DNA of 64,000 nt from positions 73,875,393 to 73,939,392 of the forward strand of contig OV884059.1 of the NCBI GenBank assembly GCA_930367215.1. The letters run 5' to 3'. Within the stretch, counting starts at the first letter, position 1. The number at the start of each line of letters is the position of its first letter. Of the stretch, positions 1 through 11,919 are shown piece after piece. The notes under the pieces were generated by a model. That model saw only the letters and a program-made list of their open reading frames with translations, made no database searches and was not told the DNA's origin. This DNA is from Pollenia angustigena. Taxonomy: Eukaryota > Arthropoda > Insecta > Diptera > Polleniidae. A program made the position numbers and the translations under genes.

Positions 1-213
1 GCTTATCAGAGTGAGAGAGAGACGAAGTACAGCTTCAAATTTTGTTTTTTTTTTACAAAATTTTTAGTGCTGTTTTTTGCATTAAAAAAAAAAATTGCTT
101 GCAACACAAAAGCCATGTGCAAGTCGTTTTAATGTTCAAGTGTTGTAAGTATCAGTGAGTGTTTTTAAAATAATACTTTTTTCTTATTACAATTTACAAA
201 TTGAATTGAATTA
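1..213. other. AT-rich sequence without a recognised gene
   Basis: There are poly-T and poly-A runs and a GTAAGT at 145-150 that could be a splice donor, but no open frame leads into it. I see no gene here. Confidence 0.5.
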
Positions 214-215
214 TA

Positions 216-2487
216 CAGTTGAGCATCGATTATCCGGGATGGTCGGGACCGGAAGCGTTCCTAATGATTGATTTTACCGGTTAATTGGGGTAAAATTTTA
301 TATTCGTTTTTCCAAAAAGGGGTCTTTAACTTAATCAATATGCACACTTTTGCACATTTAAACAGTGCTCGAAAACAACACGAACATTATTTAGCGTAGG
401 GTACACACACAAAAAAATGATATAAACCCTTAATACCGTTCATAACTAATTTCACGAGAGTAACAAACATCATATAATGTTCAGTTTTTTGTTATAAAGC
501 AGTGCAATTGTAGTGGTTCTGTAGACAAACATTATATTTTAATGTTTTGAAGTGTTGTATTAAGCAACGCGTCTCACTAGTATTGTTGATGTTACTTGGC
601 AATTTGCACCACAGCACGAATAGCCTGTGTGTATATTGTGTACATGTGTTGTTATTGTAGAAATTTTTTGTGAGCTTGTGTTTTTTTTGTAGAAGAATTT
701 TCTTTATCAGCGAAAAGGGTGCTGAGCAAAACTGCAACGAACGAACATTAATGTGCTGAACTGTACACAACGAAGTTTGTGGTTTTTTAGGAAAATCAGA
801 ACGCAATAAAATGTTGAAATGGATTTGTAGTTTTTTTTATTGTGTACAAAGATCACATGAGGGGAATTTACTTCACAAACACTATTAGCGTTGTACTTCA
901 TATTTCTACTGTACGGAACACTAACGCACAGTAAGTAATGTTTATTTTCAAACTAGGCAGATAAAACATACATATATCGCCAAAATAGAAATGTGTTTTG
1001 CAACCCCGGATAACTGGCGTAATCACGGCTAGTCGATTGAAATAAACTAAAATTTTCCATTCGCTATCGATCACGGTTAATTGAAGCACTGCCGCGAATA
1101 ACTTTGTAAAAGCTACTTTTTCCAAAAACTGTTTTTTTTACAGATAACTGTTAACTATACTCTCTTACACAATTTAAACATCAAAACACCAAAAATTAAG
1201 CACCTTAACGCCTTAAAAATGGCATACAAAGTGTCAGTCAGTGGAAGAACGTTTTAAGTTACTAACAAAATTATGAAATCGAAATGGATTTACAGTAAGG
1301 AATAATGTTTGAAACGCCTTTTGCATAAAATTATATTATCATTAATTTTAACCATATAAATTTTTTTTTTAAAACATATAATTCTATAATACGGTCTTCT
1401 GCTGGGCTCGGGCTAAACGTTAATCCAGTGAAGATGGAAATATGTCTGTTCACAAGAAGGACAAAAATTCCTGCCTATACGTGACCGACAAGGTTAAGTA
1501 CTTGTAGGGTAATCCTGGATCGGAAACTGAAATGAAAACACCACATAGAGAAGAGGACCAACAGGGCGAGCCGATGTTCGGCGCTACGTAGGAGGGCCGT
1601 AGGCCCGAAATGGGGTCTTAGTCCAACTATGACACACTGGCTTTACAGAAGTGTGATTAGACCGATTCTTCCTTACGCTTCTGTAGTCTTGTGGACCTTG
1701 TTGAACACAGAGTGCAATATAAGACCACTTCAGGGACTCCAGAGTACATGTTACTTGGGAACAAGTGGGGCGATGTGCACTACATCAACCAAGGCACTGG
1801 AAACACTGCTGGATATACCCCCAATTAAAATGCAGGCGAGGTACGAGGTGGAACTCGCGGCCGGACGACTCTTATCTCTCGGCGAGTTATTTATAGTTGA
1901 CTACAGGGCACGTCATCAGTGTGTATTGGATACATTGATTGGATATACACGTTCATCAGAAACGCCCGACCGAATACCAGAGACGGAAATAGTCGGACAC
2001 CGGGCGAGTAGACGCTTACATATTTACCGCCAGTCAAAGGGCACTTAAGGCAGTATCAGGCAAAAGGGTTAAGTCTAGGACCTTATTGGACTGTTGGAGA
2101 GCCATAACGGAAGTTTCCTCGGGCAATGGGATCCCTTTCATATGGGTACCGGCCCATTCGGGGATAATCGGAAATGAAATGCAAAATTGGAAAACGGAGT
2201 TTCTTAACGGACGTTAACCCCCCTCCCTATAGGTATTGGCAGCACTACCCATCTAAATTTCCATGTTTCTTAAGGAGCACACAACAGGCCCGGTATTGGC
2301 TAGGTGTATATCGTACTGATATGAGGTTGCATCTCTGATGCTTCATGCTCCTTTCGACCTTACCTAACCTATAATCCTGGCTGTTAAAAACGTTTTGTTT
2401 GCTCTCCAGAAAAATTATTATTTTGTAACTTAAAACGTTATTCGCGGCTGTGCTTCAATTGAATTACGGGTAATCAATGCTCAGCTG
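216..2487. mobile_element. pogo/Tigger-like DNA transposon, non-autonomous, with nested retroelement
   Basis: The left end reads CAGTTGAGCATCGATTATCC from 216. The right end, read on the other strand from 2487, begins CAGCTGAGCATTGATTACCC. Both are flanked by TA (214-215 and 2488-2489), the duplication expected of Tc1/mariner/pogo elements, and the termini resemble Tigger ends. A second inverted motif lies inside: about 1070-1110 against 2440-2470, sharing GCCGCGAATAAC. I see no transposase or CENP-B-type domain. A non-LTR retrotransposon relic occupies about 1395-2370 and probably inserted later. The open frames at 492-1125 on the minus strand look like chance. Confidence 0.7.
1395..2370 (+). 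pseudogene. non-LTR retrotransposon fragment: end of reverse transcriptase plus RNase H
   Basis: Translation in more than one frame gives the C-terminal thumb of a non-LTR reverse transcriptase. There is a GLNVNP-like start near 1410, KWGLSP near 1610, then HWLYRSVIRPILPYAS (1632-1680), a pattern shared by R1/LOA/I-type elements. The longest open piece is 1629-2048. After a stop and frame change, WVPAHSGIIGNEM (near 2145-2180) matches the C-terminal RNase H motif (W-V-P-A-H-S-x-I-x-G-N-E). Stops and frameshifts show it is dead. The 5' two-thirds, endonuclease and ORF1 are missing. It sits inside the Tigger-like element. The RT family is clear, the clade (R1/LOA/I) uncertain. Confidence 0.8.
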
Positions 2488-2489
2488 TA

Positions 2490-3673
2490 TCGGCATTAAA
2501 AATGTTGCTTTTGTTTTATCAAATTCGTAGCATATTTAATGTTGGCAACATTAAACATGCAACATTAATAACCCATAATTTCTTAATCAAGTTTGTGCCA
2601 GTTGGTTTTGTTGTTGCGGCTGATGTAACGAACACAAGGTGTTTTTTTTTTTGTATTCAGCAGCCAGGCCTGTAGTCTTTATACCCTTTACTTCATGATT
2701 CTTAAATAAATAAAACAAGTTGTATGTTTTATTCTTTAATTTTGTTTTGCTATTTTTGTGCAAATATTGCTGCTATTATTTTAATAATTATCTAAAATAA
2801 AGGGCTTATTTTACAAACGTCTGCTGCCGCCAGTAGCATGTGTTTATTTCCGACAAATTAATGTAATTCTTGGTGTATTATTAGGAAACATGGAAACTGA
2901 TTAGAAAACTCTTAAACTTAAAGGGCAGCTTAAGAAATTTCTGCAATAGTGCTTATCTTTTCAGATTTTAAACAACACAGTTTGTTAAAAATTTAATTTT
3001 TGTTCAACAAACTTTTTTGATTCAATGAAAAAATTTATCAAATTTACAATTTGCAAAATAGCACTCTATAAAACATATTTAATAATGAAATATTTAAATA
3101 TTTCTTGATGTTCAATAAAATAAATATTTGAATCAACGTCAAAACAGTATTTTTACAACTCTTGTCCATTTTTTAATAGGTCGTAATTCTCATTCGCTTA
3201 ACAGTTTTATTTGGTTAAATATCTTTAGTTTTGCCAAAGTCTTTAAAAACAAGTTTCCTGATGATCTGGCCTAAGCAACCAGCGAAATGCGCATAATAAC
3301 TAGCTTATCTCCCAATAATAAATTTCAAGTGTATTTATCAAAAAATAAAATTGGGAATTTAGCACATCATTATTAATAAACAAATAAATAAAGATTCGAT
3401 AAACATTTTGTTTGGTTTATTCAACATTTCCAACAATTTATTTTAACAAATCATGTAAACAATAACTTTCAATTATTTAAGCTTGAGGTCTTTTTATTTA
3501 TAAAAAATTTTATTTATTTTTTTAAATAAATTAAAAGTTATTATAAAGTAAAGGTCAAATAAGAATTAATATCAATCATGTAAACATTTTGTTGAAAAAA
3601 ATTATTTTGGGCAACAACATTTTTTTATTGATTCAATAAACTTGGTTGTTGACTAAAAATTCAATAACTATTA
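2490..3673. other. AT-rich spacer
   Basis: Long A/T runs and no open frame of note. I see no gene and no paired inverted ends. Confidence 0.5.
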
Positions 3674-4118
3674 CTACGTTTATACGTAGCCTATTCGCGA
3701 ATAAAAATTATTTGCGATTAACTAACTTACTGTTTAAATGTCTATTTCTTAATGAAAATTCTTATTTTTAAGTGATGCCAGATGGAAAATTTATTCATTT
3801 AGTAGCACTGTATGTTTATAAACTTTTTATTTTTTAAATGGAAAAGATTAAAAATTATTGTGTATTTTTAAAATTATTTGCACATTTTTGATTTAATTCT
3901 ACTTTTGTTGTCATATGAATGTGCCACATCGAAATAAAAACGTAAAACGGTTAAAAGTGTGGCAATGCTTAAAATCTTATTTGCAAATAGTGTCGTTAAT
4001 CAGGAATTGTTTTCGTGAGTTAGCTATTCGCAAATAACAATTTAATTCACTGTTTATGCGGCAATATTCTCTACTTGCAATATATTTATTTGCGAATAAG
4101 TGGTGCGTATAAACGTAG
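3674..4118. mobile_element. MITE with TA target duplication
   Basis: The left end CTACGTTTATACGTAGCCTA pairs with the right end, which read on the other strand is CTACGTTTATACGCACCACT. TA flanks both ends (3672-3673 and 4119-4120). Subterminal motifs TATTCGCGAATA and TTATTCGCAAATAA are also in inverted order. Length is 445 bp with no coding potential. A Tc1/mariner or pogo type is likely from the TA duplication alone. Confidence 0.65.
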
Positions 4119-5119
4119 TATATACCTATAGACTTTTTTATCAATAATGCAAAAATCATCATCGCCGAAAATTCCAAATTTTTTTTTTATGAAATATGCG
4201 ATTATCGTATTCAAATATGAAAATTATTTTTTTTCTGTGTAGGGACTTAATTATTTGTTTTATTTTGTAAAATTTAAAGTTTACTTAGGCTTAAATAAAT
4301 AATACACCCTGTATATATATACTTTTTACCGCACCTTTAAATTATTGCGTCTTACAAACAATTACAGTGTTTGCTCATAGTAAAACAAAATTCTAATTAT
4401 TTTTATCTAAAACATGTTTTCTTAAAAATCACCAACTGATCCTGAGCCTTAAAGACAATTTCCCTACATAATCTTTACCTTATGCCACTAGAGAAATCCT
4501 TGAAATTGGTTGCTGCTAATAATGTTTTTACCTTGTTTTCTGCATGCATCGTTAGATCATTATCAACGTAATTATTTACAAATTTGTAAGACTCTTGTTT
4601 GCAACATGACAACTGTAGAACATAATAACAAAAACAATGAATATTTTTTGTATCAGCAAAAGGTAAACCGGAGCAAAATTCATCCACGAACAACAATGAA
4701 AATAACAGCAATTTAAATTTTTCATTTATTTGAATTAACAAATTTTTTTTTTGCACTAAAAAGGGTGACAAAAATCTATTTATTTGCAAAAAAAAAAAAG
4801 GAAACCGAAACAATTGACAATAAAAGCAACAGGATACTAATCGCAAGTAAAAACGACAATGATGACGAGTCTTCTTAACTCACCTTTGAAACAATAAACC
4901 TTAAATTCACACCTTTCGTTTGTAACATTAAAAACGTATTTTTCTCTTAGTTAATTTTGTGCTATTGTTTTAACAGTGGGATGCAAAAATGTGTCGTATT
5001 ACAGGAGGTTGTTATTTTATTTTTTTCAAGTTTTTTTGTTCCAAATTGCAGTTGTTCGATAATGATAATAAGTATAAGTACATAGAGTAAACCGTTTTCA
5101 GGTCAAACTTTTATTTAAG
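4119..5119. other. AT-rich spacer
   Basis: Overlapping open frames at 4475-4846 (minus) and 4510-4716 (plus) have composition-driven sequence and match nothing I know. No gene is supported. Confidence 0.45.
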
Positions 5120-5127
5120 GTCTACAC

Positions 5128-5503
5128 CTGCGATCGGCAAAATCAGGGCGCCGCGTTTTCTCTTTTCTCTTTTATTACGTCCGGGTGCACACACATTGAA
5201 GAAAATTTGACAACAACATAAAAAAATTTATACATTTTCAGTAGAGACGAAAAACTGTTTTCTTTTTATTTGTACTCTAATACTACAATTGTATTTTTTT
5301 TTTTTTTTTTTTTTGCAAAATACTAGAGAAATTGATTTTAGATTTTTACAGGCGGGGATAAGTGCACTGTAGATCGATTTCGTGCAAAAAGAGAAAAATG
5401 AAAAATTTTTGAGTTGACTCTCTTTAGAGCAACCAGTGCGATATGTAAAATTCATACAACGCATACAAACGCAAAATGTAATAATTTAGGTTGCCAATCG
5501 CAG
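5128..5503. mobile_element. hAT-like MITE
   Basis: The ends CTGCGATCGGCAA and, on the other strand, CTGCGATTGGCAA are inverted copies. They are flanked by GTCTACAC (5120-5127) and GTCTACCC (5504-5511), a 7-of-8 match expected of an ageing hAT duplication. Length is 376 bp, with an internal T-run at about 5294-5314. The minus-strand open frame inside (5228-5464) is not a recognisable protein. Confidence 0.65.
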
Positions 5504-5511
5504 GTCTACCC

Positions 5512-6655
5512 CAAACCCAACTTGTTTAACATCTCTGCCTCTACATAGACATCAGTCATCTTTGGAAGTTTAACATCCTAAGTTCCAGAATAATCTCTGG
5601 CCAGCTTCAATTTGTTTGTAACGTAACAATTTTTTAAACCAACATATTTTTAATGGATTGCGTTTGCCTGCATCTTTATTTTTGTAGAACGCATTGTCAG
5701 GAGAACGTTTTTACTTTTTGACGCATTGGCATACAATCTGGTGTTGGCTTAGCATAATATTGACATAGTAGGTATTTAGTAATCTTTTTCGTATCCCCTG
5801 ACAGCTGCGGCAGTTCTTGCTATTTCTATTTCTAGCGCAATGATTTTGTGCATGTATTCTAATAATAAAAGTGCTTATAAACAAATTTGATTACAATTGC
5901 CTGCAAAAATCCCATCTTCTACTTTGAGTTGAAAGAAAGCTAGGATAATCCTAAGCCTTTTAAATCCGCTTGGTAAAACAATTTGTAAAACGTTTATCTT
6001 CTCTTATTTTTCCTTGTATGGCTTCGCTTGTACCATGACACTCAGATAATCCTCATAACAAACTACTCAGCCGTTTAGATAAGCGACAGTCTAGGGCTGT
6101 TATTGTTTTTGGGAACAAGATGATTTTTTTTTTATCAATGATGGTGGTTTTTAACGATTGCGAAATTTTAACCGCATCTTACAAAGAGCTGCAGGTTCTT
6201 TCATCAATTGATAATCAAAGAAAACAATAAACTCAGTCTATAGACAGCCACAAGGCAACAGCTAAAAGTTCCAGAAATGCGGAGTAGCAAATTAATGTGG
6301 ATTGACCACATCCTATAGCTGGATGTCCACACCATGTTTGATATTTTTTCGACATTTTGCAGGACGCATGTAAAGCATGCAAAAGTATAAAGTAATCCTC
6401 GTCATGCGTTCGATGCGTAAATGCATTCTACATTATAAATTTTCAATACAATTTTACACTGATACAAATTTTTTGACAGATACATTAACCCTTTGAACGT
6501 ATGATGAGAACCTACAGCTTAAGGATGATGTCACGCGTGCGGCACTCGACTAGAATCCGCAGAACTGCAAAAAATAAACCAGCTTAATATTCATTCCTCG
6601 AAATCATCTATCTCTCTCTCTCTCTCTCTCTCTCTTGTTAATGATTAATTCCAAT
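5512..6655. other. spacer with a TC microsatellite
   Basis: No convincing open frame or paired ends. A pure TC tract lies at 6609-6636, next to the hAT terminus. Confidence 0.5.
6609..6636. repeat. (TC)n microsatellite
   Basis: About 13 uninterrupted TC units. Confidence 0.95.
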
Positions 6656-8640
6656 CAGTGTTACCACCAGCAAAATTCATAATTAAAGTTGAGATGAAGA
6701 AAAATTACCCTATTTACATAAAATTACACCTGATATCAAATTAACATTTTATTGTGTAAAAAATTCGTGTTTAATTAACACGAAAAAATAAAAAAAAAAT
6801 TAAATATGTACTTGAAAGTATATTTTCTACTTTCAAAATTGGTTGTACGTAGACAGGAAAGGTTCGAAATGATCAGTACCATTCCTCTGTATACCTTCTT
6901 TAGTAAATAAAATCCCTCTGATGGTTTCATACAAGGATAGTCTGTTTCTAAAAACACTTTTACAATTGTTAAGGGCACTTAATATTCTCTCAACTGGAGC
7001 ATTTGAAAATGGCAAAACAAAAATAAAATTTTACTTTTTGTAAAAATGGAAACATATCTTCCCCCAGGTTATTACAATAGTGGAGAGGGTATTATGCATT
7101 TGTGCTGATGTGTGTAACACCTTAAAATATTGGTCATAGACCCGCTTTAAAGTATACCGATTGACTCAGAATCACTTTCTTAAGTGATCTAACGATGTCC
7201 GTCCGGCTGGCTGGCAGGCTCGCTGCCTGTCCATGTAACCTTGTGCGCAATTTTAGAGATAATTTAATAAAATTTGGAACATAGGTTTTTATTGGCACAA
7301 GGATCAAGCCTATCTCGAATAGAAGTGCCACGAGGGGAGATAGGGGCAATTTTTGCCTCTCAGAAACTATCAAACCGATTTTAATGGAATTGAAAACATA
7401 GATAGATCCCTATTCATATAGCCATACACTCTCGATAATTTGTTTTTAAATACTTAGGTGTAGGGTATCATACGGTCGGACTTGACCGACTATACTTTCA
7501 TACTTGGTTTTTAGTTTGAATACCTTTTGCCAATAAATTTCGTATTCTAAATCACCATTAAGCTCATATTTATCAAAATCTAATTGTCCATGCTGGCGCC
7601 ATTCATTATCAAGCTTTTGCAAGTCTATAATAAACGAGGGAAATCCTTTCTTAAAAAGAAACAGTGACTTTGGTTGAAAAGACTGTGCATTTTTTGGATC
7701 AACAAAGAATCAAACCTTAATTTCAATATAAAATTCTCTACAGTTTTTCAATATAATTGTCTTTTCAATTGCGTCCAAAACTTAATTTGTATCTGCATTA
7801 ATTTGAAAAAAATATTTTTAATATACGTAAAACTTAATTTTTTAATTTGTACAGAATTGGTTTTTCTGATTGAAATAATTTATTAAATGATATTAATATA
7901 TCTAATGCATATGATGAAAACTCCAAGTATACCTTAGTTTTTTTATCATCTTATATCTCTAACATAAATTTCTTCATCTTGGACGGATCTTCGAAAACCT
8001 CCAATCTCAAAAAAATCCTCAATGGCTCATATTGCTCTAAAACACGATTAACACATGACAATAAAGAAAGTCACATGGTTACTGCTGGTGATAATATTTA
8101 GTGGACGCCACATTTAAAATATTTTTGAATCTCCTGAAGTTTTTTTTCCGAATATAACTTCTGTTGAAAAAAGAGCCACGCTTTCGCAATAAATCCTCCA
8201 AATGTGTTGGTAATTTTAAACATGCCTTCGATGCTAACAAATGCATTAAATGGCAAGAGCATTTGATTAACACAATGTCTGGTTTCTCGTCCTTTAATTG
8301 TTTAGCGACTGAATTAAATTTGCCAAACATGACATTTGATGTACCAGCAGCGAAATCTAACAAATTTTCAAAAGGAACTCTTTTTTTTCAATTATAGAGT
8401 TTTTGAGTACATCAAGAATACCTTTTGCAGTAGATGACACACACTTTTTAAAGTCAAAAAACTAATAATGTACATTTAATGTACCATTGTCAAAATAAAT
8501 GACGGTAAATGCAATTTCCTTTGTTGTGCTTACATCGGTGGTTCCGTCATTTAGAATAGAAAACACCGTATTTTGTAGTTTGGAATATAAAATCGTTGAA
8601 AATATCCCTAAGGAAAACTGTCAGCAGCTGTAAAATCTGG
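6656..8640 (-). pseudogene. hAT transposase relic, split by a family A repeat
   Basis: Three segments read on the minus strand in the order of a hAT transposase. Near 8500-8590 is an N-D-G-T-T-D-V-S-T-T-K-like stretch. At 8079-8363 is GKFNSVAKQLK followed by KCSCHLMHLLASKACLKLP, resembling the region around the second catalytic site. At 6830-7015 is PFSNAPVERILSALNNCKS then RNRLS, the C-terminal hAT dimerisation motif. Between 7071 and 7507 the coding sequence is replaced by a family A repeat. Frameshifts are frequent. The low-coordinate end carries a terminal motif CAGTGTTACCACCAG at 6656, repeated at 20980 in a related copy. The upstream end is lost against a mariner relic near 8640. Confidence 0.8.
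7071..7507 (-). mobile_element. family A dispersed repeat, inserted in hAT relic
   Basis: On the minus strand it runs from a CAAGTATGAAAGTATAGTCGG-like start (7506) to a CCACTATTGT end (about 7072), matching the copies at 9410 and 25812. It contains a short hairpin with GTCGG and CCGAC stems, and a GTCCGTCCGGC stretch. No protein is encoded. The same end layout occurs in many fly repeats; I suspect a Helitron/Helentron-type non-autonomous element but cannot prove it. Confidence 0.7.
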
Positions 8641-9130
8641 TGAACGTTGAGGTCAGTTAAAATCGCTTGTGCGCGAAATTATGCGTTCGCCGAATATGCC
8701 CCTTAACAAAGCCATTGAGGCGCATTCAGTAGGTGGTGTGGCTCCATCTCTTGCTGAAACCACGAGTTTGGATGGTTTTCCACAGCTGGCTTAACAACAT
8801 TTGCCAACATCGTCCGATATGCACCACTGCTGACAGAGATGGAGTAACAACTTTAATTTTCTAAAAAAATATAGGCCAATTATCCTTTCGGTGGATACAC
8901 AGTACCAAACAGTACACTTAAGTGCGTGTGACTGTCGCTGATGAACTGCTCTTGGATTTTCCGTAGCCCAAATCCTGCAGTTTTGCTTGTTGACACACCT
9001 AAAAGAAATTTCCCACGCTCTACCCACGACAGCAAAAATTATACCATTTGCGGGTAATTATCCACAAAGTGGAAACACTGATTCCAATAGAAAAAGAAAC
9101 ACGAAAACCGTTTAAACTCATTTCTCTACC
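8641..9130 (-). pseudogene. mariner-like (IS630-Tc1-mariner) transposase fragment
   Basis: The minus strand encodes VNKQNCRIWATENPRAVH (about 8960-8905), then IIGLYFF, and further on DGATPPTECASMALLRGIFG (about 8745-8690), which corresponds to the second catalytic aspartate block. These motifs match the transposase relics at 35.4-36.1 kb and 25.3-25.8 kb. The reading frame shifts between blocks and ends abruptly at the hAT relic. The region of the third aspartate and the N-terminal DNA-binding domain are absent. Confidence 0.8.
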
Positions 9131-9409
9131 ATTTTAAACTCCACTGTTAATTGTTTTTCCCCCTCTAACCAAAATAAAATTTCAAAAGCTTAATTAAGTT
9201 TATCTTATGGGGGGAAAAAATAATTTCTTTACTGTTCAATGACCACAATTTAACACGCTTCATTTACAAAAAAATCCCTGGTTTTTGCTGTCGATCTTCT
9301 TGTTTTATTACATTATTTTCAAATGACACCCTTCTTAGTATTTTTAAATACTTAAAAATTAGGGAATGTGGTTTATAGAATGTAAGTTATTTAAGAATAT
9401 TTTAAGGTA

Positions 9410-10142
9410 ACAAGTAAGAAAGCATAGTTGGCCATATGATACCCTACACCACAGCATTTAAAAACAAATTACCGAGAGTTTACGTTATTTAAGACCCATG
9501 GGCAAACATGGACCCGCCAGAACAAAATTCGACTAAGATTTATGTAAAAGTTTTTCCTGCTGAAAATTATTTAGCTCTCTTCATCTTTATGAGATTTGTT
9601 CGATTTTAAGTGATTTTAGGATGGGGGTTTGGATAGGACCTACGGTTAATTTTGGACCTAACAGCACAACATTTTGTCATGAAGCTATTGTTAAGTTATT
9701 GTCAAAAATTTTTTTGCAATACCAATATTTATAAGCAAGTTATGGCATAAAAAGCTATTTTCGGGATTAGTAATTGCTTGGGAGCTACGGTTAAATATGG
9801 ACCGACTTCAATAAAATTTTTTAAGATGATTAAGATTACAATAAAATAAGTGACGACAAAATTTATTCTAAATACTAATATTAAAAGCCAAATACACTTG
9901 TCAAATGCTTGTCCAGCAGGCGAATTCACTCGTGTACGTGTGATGGACGTTATATTTGGACCTGTACCTTGAGCAGAAGGTTTACATCGACAGTCACCCA
10001 GCCGGACGGACGGATCGACATCGTAAGATCGTCCACGACTTACTTTCTCGGTATACTTAAAGGTGGTACCAATATCTTAAGGTGTTACAAACATCAGCAT
10101 AAACGCATAATACCCCCTCCACTATTGGGGTGTGGATAAAAA
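9410..10142 (+). mobile_element. family A dispersed repeat
   Basis: It starts CAAGTAAGAAAGCATAGTTGG, continues into a TACCCTACACCAC box, and ends CACTATTGGGGTGTGGATAAA. The inner part carries the AGCCGGACGGACGGATCGAC stretch shared with the other copies. The two small open frames over it are not conserved between copies. Confidence 0.7.
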
Positions 10143-11344
10143 AAGGTGTGTTTGCTTGTGTCATGTAAACCACATATACACTCAAGCACACATTCTCATT
10201 ATTTTTGGCCACGTAAGTAACACAGTAAGTAGTTCAGTAATGAGGTAATGTTCCGTGGCACATTTTTCCTTTGTGTGTTATTATTTTTTTTTTTAAACTA
10301 ATTTGTAATTTTTTTTTTTTCAAATATATTTGTCAACTGTCAGTTTGACAACTTTAAAACAAACTATTGGGAATTGTCGTGCCATTGATTTTTTTTTGTT
10401 TGTTTTTGCCTTGCCTTGACATTTTACTCCAGAATTTTTGTCTTTTATCTGGCTCGTTTTATTTAGATTAATTTTTTTTAAGGGATAAATTATTGATCGT
10501 TACATTTTGATTGAAGTTTTAAGAAAAAATCACACGTTCATTTGCAGTAAATTTAAAAATGATTGATGTCAACTGTTTTGTTTGATGGTCGGTTTTGTTT
10601 TGTTTTTGTTTGTTTATTTTACTCTCTTTTGTTCAATTTCTAGTGTGGAATATTAATTAATTTTTAATCGTTAAATTCCATAGTTAATTTATGAGTTTAT
10701 TTTTGCCACAACTGGCCTGTGAATTTTATTTCATTCGTCGAGTTAATCTTAATAAAATGTTTATTATAAATTGAAGATTAAATTTTTAAATGAAATTGAA
10801 AGAAACTATTGACATTTTTTTTCGAATATCCTTTAGGCGAATGTGTGCTTTGTCTCTTCTTAGTCTAACGAAGAAGATATGTCGCAAAAAGGTTTGATAC
10901 TGGGTTGATAAAGATTTTTCTAAAGCTTAATCTCTATCGCTAAAAATTATATAAAGTTGATTAAGCGGTTGTTTGCTACGAATGCAATTTTGTAACATGC
11001 ATCGCTTAATTTGGCAATGCCAAATAAATTTGATTCGCCGCAATTTTAGCTTTTAATGTCATCGCTAAAATGTTAAAATTTTTTATTCCCTAACGGCATT
11101 TAAGCGATCGAGATTTTGCTTTATCTAATGGCGTTTCCTTTTCTCAGTAAAATTCTGCTTTTATTCTGCTTTTTACATTTTTTTGTTCTTTTCTGAAAAA
11201 CATGTTTTATTTTAAAAGTGTAAAGCGTTCTGTTCTGATGATGTTCCCTTTAAAATTAAAAAAAGATGCTACATGTTCAACACTCATTTTAATTTAAGGG
11301 GCATGAGTGCAGCACTAGATCAAGGCGAATTCAGTACAAGGTGG
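10143..11344. other. AT-rich spacer
   Basis: Many poly-T tracts. No open frame over 60 codons and no paired ends seen. Confidence 0.5.
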
Positions 11345-11437
11345 TGGCAAGTTTCGAACACGTTTGTTAATGCAAATGTTTTAACAACGCTTTTATAACT
11401 TCAAGTTATAACAGCAAATCATGTCAGTTGTAGACGG
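11345..11437 (-). repeat. half-copy of a foldback repeat
   Basis: On the minus strand this begins GTCTACAACTGACATGATTT and continues TGCTGTTATAAC, matching the left part of the foldback at 43626-43753. Only one arm is present here. Confidence 0.6.
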
Positions 11438-11725
11438 GCAGTTATTGTTAAATGCCGAAATTTGTGTTCTATTCTAAACGTAAACTATGAAACACTTCTT
11501 AAAAATTAGGGGAGCATTTAAAAATGTTGCCAAGTCACATTTAACACTTATGCAACACTTTTTTTTAGAAAAGAAAACGCCATAAGCGAATCACAGAATA
11601 CGGCTGCTGGAATCATAATTTTTTTTTAGGACTTTTGCGAATTTTTTTTAGAAATAACAAAAGAGATACTGGCATATGATAATTTGAGCATCATTATTTT
11701 GTTTTAGCTGTTTTAGCAGTTTGTT

Positions 11726-11919
11726 ATAAACTCTACTTCTTGGCAACACTAAATCCAATATGAGTAAGAAACAGTCAAGGCCAAATAAATAAAAATAATC
11801 TGCTGTTGCAATATTTTACCACATAAACTCTACTTCTTGGCAACACTAAAGCCAATATGAGTAAGAAACAGTCAAGGCCAAATAAATAAAAATAATCTGC
11901 TGTTGCAATATTTTACCAC
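11726..11919. repeat. tandem duplication, 97-bp unit, two copies
   Basis: Units start at 11726 and 11823, each beginning ATAAACTCTACTTCTTGGC. I see one substitution (AAATCC against AAGCC). The near-identity points to a recent duplication or an assembly artefact. Confidence 0.9.

Noticed and set aside
492..1125. Three minus-strand open frames of 64-104 codons
   Set aside because: They overlap each other, lie inside the Tigger-like element, show no known domain, and their composition fits chance in AT-rich DNA.
4475..4846. 123-codon minus-strand frame
   Set aside because: Rich in F, L and K from T/A runs, with no domain, and overlapped by a plus-strand frame of equal quality.
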